Of a DNA stretch of 64,000 nt, positions 26,389-35,795 are shown one piece after another. The position numbers were made by a program, and so were the translations under genes. Each line of letters opens with the position of its first letter. The stretch's first letter is position 1. The stretch is from contig NZ_MIKB01000002.1 in NCBI RefSeq assembly GCF_001730365.1, positions 1 through 64,000 of the forward strand, in the 5' to 3' direction. The stretch comes from Enterococcus quebecensis (GTDB lineage Bacteria; Bacillota; Bacilli; Lactobacillales; Enterococcaceae). Below the pieces are notes generated by a model. It made no database searches. It was not told where the DNA came from and saw nothing but the letters and a program-made list of their open reading frames with translations.

Positions 26389-29242
26389 GATTGTCACTAT
26401 TATTTCTATTGGAGTAGTATCATTGATCGCGAGCTTGATGATCTCAAGCTTTACTTTTGCAGCTACGAGTAATAGCCCGAGAAACGACTCGGAAGCAAGC
26501 ACTAAAACGTGGTGTGATACCTTTGGTGCAGGTTGTGGAGCAGCCGGAGGAGCTATGTGGGTAAATAATACTTCCTCGAATATCTATGCAAACAATGTAA
26601 ATATTTCTACAACAGGAAATTCTGTTTCTGCAACGATTTATGGCTCTATCTATACCTCTATTCATTATTACAATATTGGACGTACTGTCTATGCTACAAA
26701 CATTACTGACGCTAAGGCATCAGGTAGCTTACCATTTTCTATAAATGGCGCAAATTGGCTTAGTAGAGGAGCAACACAGGCTCCAGGTTGGTTCTCTAGT
26801 GCTGGTCAAGGTACGCAAATTTCAATTAATGTAAGTAGTGTTCCTGCAGACGGTAAGACATACAATAAGTTTATTAGTGTTCGTCGTTGTTGGGGGTATT
26901 CACCTACTGGAATCGACGGAGCTTGTACGACTGAAAACACCCCTGTTCGAATAACAAGATCAAACCCAGTAAATTGGACTAGCTCTAGAAAATCATATAT
27001 TTCAACCAATAAGGCCACAGTAAATGGCACAAATGGAGAAAGCAACCCACTTAAGGTTACCGCTGGTCAAACGTTATATTTTCGCCACAGATCAGATACA
27101 AGTGGATCTGGAGTGAATTATAGTTTAAATGTAAACGGTAAAGGCGCAAGGCTAGCCTCCTTTAACAATCCTCTCATCCGGCAAAATTCTACAGTAAATA
27201 ATGTTACAGGATTCTACCAAATCTCTCCCTATTCTGGGGATAATGGAAGCTTTACATCCTACACGACAAATAAAGATGATATTGGTAAGACTATATGCCA
27301 AAGAATGTGGGTAAGTAAAATAGCTCACAATGCTGGAAGTGGCTATTCCAATTGGGTTTGTGCTAAAGTAGTCGCTGAACCGTGGCAATTATCATTAAAT
27401 ACTCAAATCAAAGGTAGCTTCACAGGCAATAATACTTATCAAAGTAAAAATATTACTGCTAAAGTTGGCGAAACGTTAAATTGGAAACATACTGCCACAA
27501 ATACTACAAATTATGTTGCCCCAGCAGATGGAACAAATAAACATGGTTTCGGAACACTCGGGTATAATCTGCTTTATGCCAGAACAGCATCCCCTACAAA
27601 CGGTGTAGCCTCACCTGAAAGTCACTGGGTTAGAAATACTGCCAACACGCCAAATATAAACAAAAACGGTGGTAGCTATTCCTATGAGGCAAGTAATTCA
27701 GTTTATCATGGACTCAGTGGAATTACAGGCATATATAGTCGCAATAATAACGGCAAACCGCCAACAAATTATACAATTAAATCGGAGGATGTCGGAAAGA
27801 ATTTTTGCCAACGTCAATACACTGGACGAATAAAAGATGGTGGATCTGAAGCTTGGAGTGATTGGCGCTGTGCTTATGTGGCTTATGATTACGAAATCAA
27901 GCCCTGCATGGTCACACCTACAACTCCTTGTGGTGGTGTAGATATCCCATCAACACCTGGCGAAACGCCCACTCCCCCAGTCCCAACAATTGAGGTTCCA
28001 TCAACGACAAAAGATACTCAGTGGGTGATTTCTGAATGGACAGTGCCTAGTGAAAAAGAAGCTAATCCAACGGCTACGAATTGGATTGACCCTGAAAGTG
28101 ACTATAAGCACTATTATCGATCCGATTCTTGTGATGCTTATGACACAGCACATGGTGTGAGTCGAGCGGAAAGTAAGTGCGACAACAAAACCTATAAAGG
28201 CAATCAAATTTTCACTGGCACAACCACGTTTGCTAACCTAGCGAAAAACTTCGCTCTTCCAGAAGATGCGGAGCTAGGACAACGCTATTGTATCGCCCTG
28301 TCTGTTAGTCCCTATAAAATGACTGCTGGACAAACGGAAGACCAACAAAACACTAATAAGGATTGGCGACATAGCGCGCCTTACTGCTTGATCGCTATGA
28401 AGGAACCTAAAATGCAAGTCTGGGGTGGCAATACTTATGCAGAAAAAGGGATTCAAACATCAAGTCCTTTCAAGTATAAAGAGAACTCTTTTGGCTCATG
28501 GGTGGAATATGTAGGGCTCAGTGGCTCAAACATCGTAGGATTTGGTTCTGCTTCTGGTCCGACTACTGGACGTGCAATGAACAAGTCATTAACCTTTTCA
28601 AATAATACCGCTACATTAGGCAGTTATGGAACGGTACCCTCTAATGATGTGGTCAGTAAGCTACAAGCTCGCTACACTACGAACGTGACGAATGGCTGTA
28701 AAGAATCAGCCAATCCAAGATTTATCGTGTGTAAGAGTATTTCGTCCACCATTGATGTAAATGCTTTAGTCTCTTCACAAATCACAACTGGAAAGACAGT
28801 CATTATTGACGGACAAGATAAAACATTGAATATTACTGCAGATATCTCTATAAAAAATACCCCCTCTTCACTATCAGATATTCAACAAGTCATTCTCATT
28901 GGAAAAACGATTAATATCGCACCTAATGTAACCCAATTAGACGCTTGGCTACTTGCGGATGAATCAGTTGTGACTTGCGCCGAACCTAAAAATGGTACCT
29001 TGGTCAGGAACAAGTCCTTTGTTCTGCCTAAAAACTGCGATACACCGCTTAAAATCAATGGACCTATAAAAGCAAAAGCTCTTTATTCCTATCGTACGGC
29101 AGGTGGTTTGCGCGAAGAATCAGGTACACCTGCAGAAATTTATAATTTCAGAGCCGATACTTATTTATGGGCAAAAGCAAACTCAACGAATGCTGGTGCA
29201 TACAGAACAACCTATACGAGAGAGTTATCACCGAGGTTTTAA
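26381..29242 (+). CDS. Large secreted cysteine-containing protein of the pilin-like operon
   Basis: 953 residues. A signal peptide (IISIGVVSLIASLMISSFTF) is cleaved near FAA-TS. The body has repeated modules, each with a paired-cysteine signature: VRRCWGYSPTGIDGACTT, TICQRMWVSKIAH...WVCAKVV, NFCQRQYTGRI...WRCAYVA and QRYCIALSVSPYKM...YCLIAMK. A Pro-rich linker (TPGETPTPPVPTIEVPS) splits two halves. The C-terminal domain ends GTPAEIYNFRADTYLWAKA then TYTRELSPRF, which I remember from large surface proteins of Saccharibacteria/Patescibacteria that sit beside pilins. No wall anchor. GTG start with GGAG upstream. Probably an extracellular adhesin (inference). Confidence 0.75.
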   Translation: MNKIVTIISIGVVSLIASLMISSFTFAATSNSPRNDSEASTKTWCDTFGAGCGAAGGAMWVNNTSSNIYANNVNISTTGNSVSATIYGSIYTSIHYYNIGRTVYATNITDAKASGSLPFSINGANWLSRGATQAPGWFSSAGQGTQISINVSSVPADGKTYNKFISVRRCWGYSPTGIDGACTTENTPVRITRSNPVNWTSSRKSYISTNKATVNGTNGESNPLKVTAGQTLYFRHRSDTSGSGVNYSLNVNGKGARLASFNNPLIRQNSTVNNVTGFYQISPYSGDNGSFTSYTTNKDDIGKTICQRMWVSKIAHNAGSGYSNWVCAKVVAEPWQLSLNTQIKGSFTGNNTYQSKNITAKVGETLNWKHTATNTTNYVAPADGTNKHGFGTLGYNLLYARTASPTNGVASPESHWVRNTANTPNINKNGGSYSYEASNSVYHGLSGITGIYSRNNNGKPPTNYTIKSEDVGKNFCQRQYTGRIKDGGSEAWSDWRCAYVAYDYEIKPCMVTPTTPCGGVDIPSTPGETPTPPVPTIEVPSTTKDTQWVISEWTVPSEKEANPTATNWIDPESDYKHYYRSDSCDAYDTAHGVSRAESKCDNKTYKGNQIFTGTTTFANLAKNFALPEDAELGQRYCIALSVSPYKMTAGQTEDQQNTNKDWRHSAPYCLIAMKEPKMQVWGGNTYAEKGIQTSSPFKYKENSFGSWVEYVGLSGSNIVGFGSASGPTTGRAMNKSLTFSNNTATLGSYGTVPSNDVVSKLQARYTTNVTNGCKESANPRFIVCKSISSTIDVNALVSSQITTGKTVIIDGQDKTLNITADISIKNTPSSLSDIQQVILIGKTINIAPNVTQLDAWLLADESVVTCAEPKNGTLVRNKSFVLPKNCDTPLKINGPIKAKALYSYRTAGGLREESGTPAEIYNFRADTYLWAKANSTNAGAYRTTYTRELSPRF

Positions 29243-29245
29243 TAA

Positions 29246-30454
29246 ATGAAAAAGGAAGAAAAGATGAAGAAAAGTCAATTTGCCAAATTTAAAGAAGGTG
29301 GTGTTTCCATGTTTTTAGTGGTTGCTGCGTGTTTATTGGTCAGCGTCGTTGTCGCCAGTTTTATCAGAGTAATGATTCGTGATCAGCAACAAGCCTCCCA
29401 ACAAGACCTTTCTCAAAGTGCCTACGACTCCGCTCAGGCTGGTGTGGAAGATGCCAAACGATTTCTAAATTGGCAATTGAATAATTGTGGCGAGAATCAG
29501 ACAGGTGCAACGGCAAAGCAATGTGAAAAAGTAGCTGCAGAACTAGCTAAAAGGACACAGGATCAGAGCTGTCAGATGTTAGGACACGCAGGAATTGGCA
29601 GTATAGATGGAGAAACCATTATCCAAACAAAAACATCTACGAATGATGCAGACTTAAATCAAGCCTATACCTGTGTAAAACTAGAAACTCAGACAGCTGA
29701 TTTTCTTGGTGAGATTCCAGAGGGTGGCATGAAAGTCGTTCCATTAAAATCTCAATCCGTCTTTAATAAAGTAGAGATCAAATGGTTTATGCGTTCGGAT
29801 TTAGGAGATACCACAAACCTAATTGTTGATTTGAATAATACTGGATTTAAAGATGGTGCCTACACCTTCCCGAAGAATGACAAGAAAATATGGACAACCA
29901 ATCACCCAGCAGTATTACATACACAATTTATTTCTTTTGTGAATGGTGGAAATCTGGAAAGCTTAGATCAGCCATTTAATGGTTCTAACAATGGTGCCAG
30001 TTCATTAATTCTCTATCCAAATAAAATCGGATCATCTGTGAATTTAGGCGTTGATGGACGAACAAGAACTGGTAGAAATAATGCCAGTCTTGTAAAATGT
30101 GAACAATCACTAGAAACAGTAGCTTATGCCTGTCGAACAACTATTGATTTAGGAACGTCTGTCTCTCCATCTGCGCAGGCATTTATGGTTCTACGAACGT
30201 TCTACAACAAAAGCAATTTCTCTGTCAGTTTATATAATGATAATACCTTGGTGAACTTTGATGGTGTGCAGCCCGAAGTAGATAGTAATGGACGTGCGAA
30301 TGACCAGTTTAGACGAGTGAAAAGTAGAATTGAGCTAGGTAATAGTAATTTCCCACTCCCTGACTTTGCGATTGACTTATCTGGTGAAGGAAGTAAACAG
30401 CTCTGTAAGGATTTTCAAGTGTCTCAATTAAGGCAAAAGTTCAATTGTGAATAA
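29246..30454 (+). CDS. PilX-like type IV pilin/minor pilin protein
   Basis: 402 residues. The N-terminus is prepilin-like: basic leader KKSQFAKFKEGG, then a 20-residue hydrophobic stretch (VSMFLVVAACLLVSVVVAS) and an amphipathic helix with QSAYDSAQAGVEDAKRFL, the usual PilX 'YxAxAGVE' pattern. The large C-terminal domain is extracellular with several cysteines and ends LRQKFNCE. Neither a prepilin peptidase nor PilB/PilC assembly genes are in the window. It follows the large secreted protein by three bases. The ATG at 29264 has AAAGGA seven bases upstream and may be the true start. Confidence 0.72.
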   Translation: MKKEEKMKKSQFAKFKEGGVSMFLVVAACLLVSVVVASFIRVMIRDQQQASQQDLSQSAYDSAQAGVEDAKRFLNWQLNNCGENQTGATAKQCEKVAAELAKRTQDQSCQMLGHAGIGSIDGETIIQTKTSTNDADLNQAYTCVKLETQTADFLGEIPEGGMKVVPLKSQSVFNKVEIKWFMRSDLGDTTNLIVDLNNTGFKDGAYTFPKNDKKIWTTNHPAVLHTQFISFVNGGNLESLDQPFNGSNNGASSLILYPNKIGSSVNLGVDGRTRTGRNNASLVKCEQSLETVAYACRTTIDLGTSVSPSAQAFMVLRTFYNKSNFSVSLYNDNTLVNFDGVQPEVDSNGRANDQFRRVKSRIELGNSNFPLPDFAIDLSGEGSKQLCKDFQVSQLRQKFNCE

Positions 30455-30480
30455 AAATCGATGAATAATTAGATTTTCGT

Positions 30481-30609
30481 GTGCTGAATGCGGGAAATGC
30501 CACCGACTTTTTCCATTAACGTGATTGCTCGTTTAGATTCCTTTTCATTTTTCATTAGATGATTGGGCAATCTACAGCGCTCACTAAGTATCTTTTCTGC
30601 ACTCAGCAC
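30481..30609. repeat. Imperfect 17-bp inverted repeat between convergent genes
   Basis: GTGCTGAATGCGGGAAA (30481-30497) is nearly the reverse complement of 30593-30609. It lies between the pilin-like gene and the oppositely oriented DUF2806-like gene. No T-run follows. Its role is unknown; it could be the ends of a lost small insertion. Confidence 0.4.
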
Positions 30610-30635
30610 ATGAAAGGAGGACTAGTTTAACCACT

Positions 30636-31739
30636 TTAAATGATTAGTGCTGTTGACCAATCAATATCTGTCATATCTTCAAAACTTTCCAAATCTTCAA
30701 CATCAAAAATGGACATAATCAATGGAACTCTCTGCCATTGTTTCTTCATGATTTTGGCTAATTCAATGAAGAAATCATTAGATGAATTAAATTCAATGAT
30801 CTCCATTAATTCCTCTCCAACCGTTGTGAATGAAAAGTCACTGTAGCTCAGCTGACAGGTTTGCTTTTCTTTTGTACGTATAGCTAAGACTAGATTAAGA
30901 TTCTGAAAACCAACAAGTTCATCATCGAAAACAGCCATCTTGTTCTTTCTTGGAACGCCCACATCTACAAAACCACATTCATTCATTAATAAGAATTCTT
31001 TATTTTCTATACCGTATTTCTTATACAACTCAAATTCTTCTTCTGTGGTTGGCTTATATAAATAATAGTTGCCATCCTCATCATAAAGCGAAAGAGATGC
31101 TACTTGAAGAAATACTTCAATATCTTTTTTAGTCACTATTTTTAATGCCTCCACTAAGCGAGGAGAAAACTCCGTTGCCTGTATATCCTCTTCTGAAAGA
31201 CCAAGCCATGTTAATTTTTCTTTAAATAAAGGAGAACGGTGTTCTTTTCTCATTACTTTTTCCATTTGTCGATAAGTAGTATTTCCTTTTTTCTGAACTG
31301 CTAAGGCATAATATAAAGCTTCGGAAAGGAACAAATAAATTGTCTCTTTACGATTTGCGTAGTAAGAAGAAATCAATCCTTGCCGAATATCCCCTGATAA
31401 ATTTTTTCCATTCTTTATTGCTCGTAACAATTTTTCTGCGACTTTCTCCGCATTAAATTTACTATTCCGATCATTAATCAATGAAAAGCGAGTAGCCATA
31501 CCATAGATATATTCTGAATGAGTTTGTCTCTTCATCATTTCTGAAATCTCATCATATAGCGATTTTCCTTTGTTGCTTCCTTGAAAAAATTGGTTATAAA
31601 AGTAGTTTGTTAAAAAATCATCCGAATGTTCCACTAAAACATGAGACATTGCTTCACTTATATGTTTAGGAAATTTCCACTCCCCAACTTCCATAGACTC
31701 CTCTAAGACAATCTGAAAATAGGCGGGTATGTTGAACAT
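30636..31739 (-). CDS. DUF2806/TIGR03899-like protein, reversed cargo gene
   Basis: 367 residues, soluble. The N-terminal half is helical (FLTNYFYNQFFQGSNKG; LFLSEALYYALAVQKK). The C-terminal half (KKDIEVFLQVASLSLYDEDG through MNECGFVDVGVP and FTTVGEELMEII) has the winged-helix-like look I associate with the DUF2806/TIGR03899 group. The longer frame upstream is less likely because GAGGAGG directly precedes the ATG at 31739. It is the only leftward gene of the element and so is probably a separately controlled cargo gene. Function unknown. Confidence 0.65.
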   Translation of the reverse strand: MFNIPAYFQIVLEESMEVGEWKFPKHISEAMSHVLVEHSDDFLTNYFYNQFFQGSNKGKSLYDEISEMMKRQTHSEYIYGMATRFSLINDRNSKFNAEKVAEKLLRAIKNGKNLSGDIRQGLISSYYANRKETIYLFLSEALYYALAVQKKGNTTYRQMEKVMRKEHRSPLFKEKLTWLGLSEEDIQATEFSPRLVEALKIVTKKDIEVFLQVASLSLYDEDGNYYLYKPTTEEEFELYKKYGIENKEFLLMNECGFVDVGVPRKNKMAVFDDELVGFQNLNLVLAIRTKEKQTCQLSYSDFSFTTVGEELMEIIEFNSSNDFFIELAKIMKKQWQRVPLIMSIFDVEDLESFEDMTDIDWSTALII

Positions 31740-31882
31740 ATTTATCCTCCTCGAAATTAGCAAGATTTTAGCAATGGTTTTAGCAACAAATGCCAAAACC
31801 AACATGCTAGAATTTTCTCATCAGCTAGTTGATAAAAAAATCATACCATATTCTCGAGTATATGGTCTAGGAGGTTACTTAA

Positions 31883-32191
31883 ATGAACAACCAAGAACAA
31901 AACGATTATTCCGCAGCCCTTAGTCCAACCAACTTTTCAACGGATCATATGCCCATCGCTACGAAACGTCAAATACACAAAGATTCATGCGAGATCGTGC
32001 GCGCCGTGGTGCGTAAAAACTTGCTAGAGAACGGTATGTCGCTTATCACGAACACCGCTATGACGAACATTGCCAACTTATCAATGTTAGAGCAACAGCT
32101 CTCAGATATGGCACCAACTGCTGAACCACGCCTCAAAATGATTGTAGATGAATACACGATTCGAGCAAATCAAAGATTGGGAGGAAATTAA
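31883..32191 (+). CDS. Small soluble element protein
   Basis: 102 residues, starting MNNQEQNDYSAALSP. The core (SCEIVRAVVRKNLLENGMSL, then TAEPRLKMIVDEYTIRANQRL) is helical. AGGAGG precedes the ATG. It is followed after one base by a small membrane protein gene, so the two are co-transcribed. I recognise no family. Confidence 0.7.
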   Translation: MNNQEQNDYSAALSPTNFSTDHMPIATKRQIHKDSCEIVRAVVRKNLLENGMSLITNTAMTNIANLSMLEQQLSDMAPTAEPRLKMIVDEYTIRANQRLGGN

Positions 32192-32192
32192 T

Positions 32193-32447
32193 ATGCATTT
32201 CGATATTGTCACTAGTTTTATGTGTTTCTTTTTAATTATTGGTATTGCCACAACTGGTTTGTTTGCTTACTGGTTTATTGTTGATTTTTTTAAGAAAGAC
32301 AAACCTGTGAATAATGAACCAGAATACACCGAAGAAGAACAATTCTATGCCTCATTGCTCCAACAAAAAGTGGATTTGGATGCCGATGCCTTCGCCACTC
32401 GAAAAGCCATGATGGATGAATTTTTGCGACACAATAAAGAGCTGTAA
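32193..32447 (+). CDS. Small bitopic membrane protein
   Basis: 84 residues from the ATG at 32193, which has GGAGG upstream; a longer frame starting in the previous gene lacks one. One hydrophobic helix (FMCFFLIIGIATTGLFAYWF) is followed by a charged cytoplasmic tail. Likely accessory to the DNA-transfer functions encoded next (inference). Confidence 0.7.
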   Translation: MHFDIVTSFMCFFLIIGIATTGLFAYWFIVDFFKKDKPVNNEPEYTEEEQFYASLLQQKVDLDADAFATRKAMMDEFLRHNKEL

Positions 32448-32456
32448 AGCGAATGA

Positions 32457-32490
32457 AGAGTGTCAAAAAAAATATTTTGACACTCTTTCT
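32457..32490 (+). terminator. Terminator after the small membrane gene
   Basis: AGAGTGTCAAAA and TTTTGACACTCT form a perfect 12-bp stem around AAAATAT, followed by TTCT. Confidence 0.8.
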
Positions 32491-32657
32491 AAAACAACTT
32501 TTCAGTTGGATAGTGAACCCTCTTATCTGACTGTGTACCTCTGTAAAGTCGTGTCTTATCGGTCAATATCTCACACAATTTTACACTAGAAACCTGCGTA
32601 ACGATAGTATTTAATGGTCACTAGAATACAAGCATAAAAGCGAAAGGACTGATTATC

Positions 32658-33257
32658 ATGAATCAAAACCAACCTAAAAAATTTAAAACCATTTTAGCTG
32701 ATCCACCATGGGATATCCAACAAAAAGGAAACTACGGCGCCGTCAAGCATTACAACTTGATGACGCTGGATCGAATTAAAGCCATGCCAGTCGCAGATCT
32801 TGTGGAAGACAATGCTCATTGTTGGCTTTGGGTGACCAACGCCACCTTAGAAGCAGGATATGACGTGCTTCGTGCATGGGGCTTTACGCCACGCAGTATT
32901 TTTACTTGGGTTAAGCCTCGGCTTGGGTTAGGTGTCTATTTACGAAATTGTACGGAACACTTATTACTCGGCACACGAGGCAAAGCACCGATTCAGTTCA
33001 AAGGACAAATGAACTGGGGCTTTCTACCTCTTCAAGACCACAGCCACAAACCAGAAGAAGTCTATGACATCATTGAGCGCTGTTCAGAAGGTGAATACTT
33101 GGAATTGTTCGCTCGCCGTCCACGTTATAATTGGAAAATTTGGGGCAATGAAGTCGCTTGTGACATTAAAATGAAAAACTATCCTGTCCCTGCTTACTCG
33201 ATCCATTTTAGGGATTTCTCAAAAGAATCGACAGAGGGAGTTGTGAATGAGCCATGA
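32658..33257 (+). CDS. MT-A70 family adenine methyltransferase
   Basis: 199 residues. The catalytic motif DPPW is in TILADPPWDIQQKGN, and the AdoMet-site and target-site segments CWLWVTNATLEAGYDVLRAWG and HLLLGTRGKAP-like text follow. The C-terminus carries LELFARRPRYNWKIWGNEV. MT-A70 enzymes methylate N6 of adenine; bacterial and phage members act on DNA. No restriction enzyme is adjacent, so on the element it may mark DNA against host restriction. The next gene starts within the last four bases (ATGA), so they are coupled. Confidence 0.88.
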   Translation: MNQNQPKKFKTILADPPWDIQQKGNYGAVKHYNLMTLDRIKAMPVADLVEDNAHCWLWVTNATLEAGYDVLRAWGFTPRSIFTWVKPRLGLGVYLRNCTEHLLLGTRGKAPIQFKGQMNWGFLPLQDHSHKPEEVYDIIERCSEGEYLELFARRPRYNWKIWGNEVACDIKMKNYPVPAYSIHFRDFSKESTEGVVNEP

Positions 33258-33421
33258 AAAAGCTAGTAGGCTACCTATTCCTATTTTTCTGTATGTGTCT
33301 GTTGCTAAATATTTCTGCTCGATTAGTTCTTCAATACTGGTGGGTACTGGTCATCATGGCGGCAATATTGACCATCTGTATTGTCTCATACCGCATTGCC
33401 AAAGCCAACGAATGGAAGTGA
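33254..33421 (+). CDS. 55-residue two-helix membrane protein
   Basis: Begins MKKLVGYLFLFFCMCLLLN; the second helix is WWVLVIMAAILTICIVSY. The start overlaps the methyltransferase stop (ATGA) and the stop is four bases before the transfer ATPase gene. Small two-span proteins next to VirD4-type ATPases often anchor or modulate the coupling protein; that role is inferred from position. Confidence 0.75.
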   Translation: MKKLVGYLFLFFCMCLLLNISARLVLQYWWVLVIMAAILTICIVSYRIAKANEWK

Positions 33422-33425
33422 TCGT

Positions 33426-35648
33426 ATGAAGCATCTACCAGAAAACTTAGTGTTTAAAGAATTCTCTTGGAGTCGTCCCTTTTCTCAAGAACAAGTGGAA
33501 CAGGTGATCCACCATCTGTTTACTTTGCATCCTAGAGGCACGATTGTCTTAGAAATTCGAGGATTTAACAAAAACGTTCACTATTACATTGGTGCAGACA
33601 AGCAGGATTTTTCCAAAATCGAAGCGGTATTCAGTTCGTATGGGTCACAAGATTTCTCCGAACAATTTTCATTTGATGCACCAGAACGTCAACCTGTTTT
33701 ATGGGCAAAAAAGCTCAGTTCTCATCGTTCAAAATTCCCCCTACAAACGACCGCTATTGAATCGTTAACCCAAGCTGTGTTAGCGATTCTTTCAAAACAA
33801 GAGAAGGAACAGGTAGTCATCCAAGTATTGTTAGGTAGAAATTATCAGCCGATGCAAGTCCCAAACGATATTCCAGATCCACATACACCACTCTTTTCTA
33901 TGATTTTAGGAAATATTCCACGGGCATCAACAGAAACCCGAGCAATGATTCAAGAAAAGATCAGAACACATCGGGTGGGCTGTGTTGTCCGATTTGGTAG
34001 TTCCGTCAAAAGTCCAATAAAAGCAAATAAACAATTTGAAGCACTTCTCAGTGTCTTTCGGAAAATGGAACAACCAAAGCTACAGTTAACGTTAGTCAAT
34101 GATAAAGCAGAAAGACTGAATGTCGCTTCTACCCCTTGGCAAATGCCATTACAAGTAAATGTGACGGAATGCGCGAGTTTATTCTTTCTACCGACTGGAG
34201 AGGCACTTGATTACGAAGGTGTCCCACCGATTCATCCACGATTATTATTGCCACCTCCTTGGATGGTTGATCCACCAGAAAACGAGCAACGCTCCTTTGG
34301 GACTACTTTGAATCAAAATCTAAATAGCCGAAGAAAACTGACGATCTCCCCCTTAGATGCCTGTCGCCATACGTGGTGCGTCGGTCCTGCAGGAGTCGGG
34401 AAAACAAATGCCCTCCTACACGAAATCATGAGTGATATAAAGGCAAAACGTCCTGTGTTGATTTGCGAGCCTAATAGTGACCTCACGAATGATATTTGTC
34501 GAAGAATTCCAAAAGACCGTTTACAAGATGTGATTTACCTTGACCCTTGTGATCCAGAAGCGGTGGCAGGATTTAATCCGTTGGCTCTCTCGAAGGAAGT
34601 CGATCCATCCTTAATTGCAGAAGCGATACTAAGTATCTTCAAAGGGGTTTTTAAAGACAATTTTGGCGTGTTTTCACAAGACTTATTGACCAGTGGATTA
34701 CTCACGCTCGCAGCAAACGATGACGTCACACTTTTACACCTGCCTCTACTTTTTACCGATGATCGCTACCGCAGAAAAATGTTGAAAAAAGTAACAAATT
34801 TGGAATTGCTTCACTTTTGGGCGCAGTGGGAAGACCTCAGTGAAAATGAACAACGACAACAACTTCGCCCTGTATTGAATAAACTCCGTCAATTTAGTTT
34901 ACGAGAAGGGTTGAAGAATTGTCTGGCGCAAAAGCAACCCAAATGGAGCTTGACCGACTTTTTCAAAACAGGACGGAGTCCAATCATTTTAATCCCCCTC
35001 AATAAGGGCGTGTTGGGCGCAGAAGCCGTTTCATTGCTTGGCGCGATGATTATCTCGATGGTCTGGATGCTTTGCCTGAATCGGTCGACAGTACCGATTG
35101 AAGAACGGCAGATATGTAGTTTGTATTTGGATGAGGCGCAGAATTTTTTGCACCTGCCATTAGATATCTCAGAAGCACTTGCCCAAGCAAGGAAGTACCG
35201 CATGGCAATCCACATTGCCAATCAATACCGAAATCAAATGCCTACTGATTTACGTTCAGGATTAGATACAAATACACAGAATAAAATTCTATTTCAGCTG
35301 AATAGTTCAGATGCGAAAGATTTCGCCGCACTCGCTTCGCCAGATCTGCAAGCTGTTGATTTTCGCAAGATTCCACCATACTCCGTCTATTGTAATTTCC
35401 TTGTCGGAGGCAAGCCTACAGGATGGATGAGTGGTATTACTGATCCGCCCACACCGGAAATTACTGATTTAGAAATGGTAAAAAATGAAAGTCGAAAACG
35501 GTACGGAATGCCAGTTTCAGAAATTAACGAAATGATGAAAGAGACTTTCGGTTATCCGAGTGTTTCTGAAGTATTACCTACAGAAGAAACGAAACCAGAA
35601 CTGAAGATAGGACGACGAAAACAAGGAAAAACGGAAGAAAAAGAGTGA
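33426..35648 (+). CDS. VirD4/TraD-like DNA-transfer ATPase
   Basis: 740 residues. A beta-rich N-terminal region of about 300 residues precedes the motor domain: Walker A GPAGVGKTNA, then LICEPNSDL, VIYLDPCDPEAVAGFNPL and Walker B SLYLDEAQNFLHLP, followed by ALAQARKYRMAIHIANQYRN. This is the TraD/TraG-like 'TraM recognition' ATPase plan found on conjugative and mobilizable elements. There is no transmembrane helix in the protein itself; the small membrane protein just upstream could supply it. It would couple DNA to a secretion channel. The ATG at 33426 follows GGAAGTGA. Other channel genes (VirB4, VirB6) are not seen here. Confidence 0.82.
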   Translation: MKHLPENLVFKEFSWSRPFSQEQVEQVIHHLFTLHPRGTIVLEIRGFNKNVHYYIGADKQDFSKIEAVFSSYGSQDFSEQFSFDAPERQPVLWAKKLSSHRSKFPLQTTAIESLTQAVLAILSKQEKEQVVIQVLLGRNYQPMQVPNDIPDPHTPLFSMILGNIPRASTETRAMIQEKIRTHRVGCVVRFGSSVKSPIKANKQFEALLSVFRKMEQPKLQLTLVNDKAERLNVASTPWQMPLQVNVTECASLFFLPTGEALDYEGVPPIHPRLLLPPPWMVDPPENEQRSFGTTLNQNLNSRRKLTISPLDACRHTWCVGPAGVGKTNALLHEIMSDIKAKRPVLICEPNSDLTNDICRRIPKDRLQDVIYLDPCDPEAVAGFNPLALSKEVDPSLIAEAILSIFKGVFKDNFGVFSQDLLTSGLLTLAANDDVTLLHLPLLFTDDRYRRKMLKKVTNLELLHFWAQWEDLSENEQRQQLRPVLNKLRQFSLREGLKNCLAQKQPKWSLTDFFKTGRSPIILIPLNKGVLGAEAVSLLGAMIISMVWMLCLNRSTVPIEERQICSLYLDEAQNFLHLPLDISEALAQARKYRMAIHIANQYRNQMPTDLRSGLDTNTQNKILFQLNSSDAKDFAALASPDLQAVDFRKIPPYSVYCNFLVGGKPTGWMSGITDPPTPEITDLEMVKNESRKRYGMPVSEINEMMKETFGYPSVSEVLPTEETKPELKIGRRKQGKTEEKE

Positions 35649-35732
35649 CTCTTCGGGTGGGTGTTCGGGTAAAGATAAAAACTACCAGACTCCCCGACGA
35701 TAAAGGAAAGTGATCACTTTAAGGACGGAGAC

Positions 35733-35765
35733 TCTTCTGTCTATTTTAATAGACAGATAGAGTTT
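35733..35765 (+). terminator. Hairpin between the ATPase and replication-relaxation genes
   Basis: ACTC-TGTCTATT and AATAGACA-GAGT with a two-base loop, followed by TTTTG. It looks like a weak terminator or attenuator; the next gene starts 30 bases later with AAGGAGG. Confidence 0.5.
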
Positions 35766-35795
35766 TGATGAAAGAATTTAAGGAGGAGATGTTTT

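Noticed and set aside
30469-30609. 46-codon leftward frame between the pilin-like and DUF2806-like genes
   Set aside because: No ribosome binding site; kept only as part of the inverted-repeat observation.
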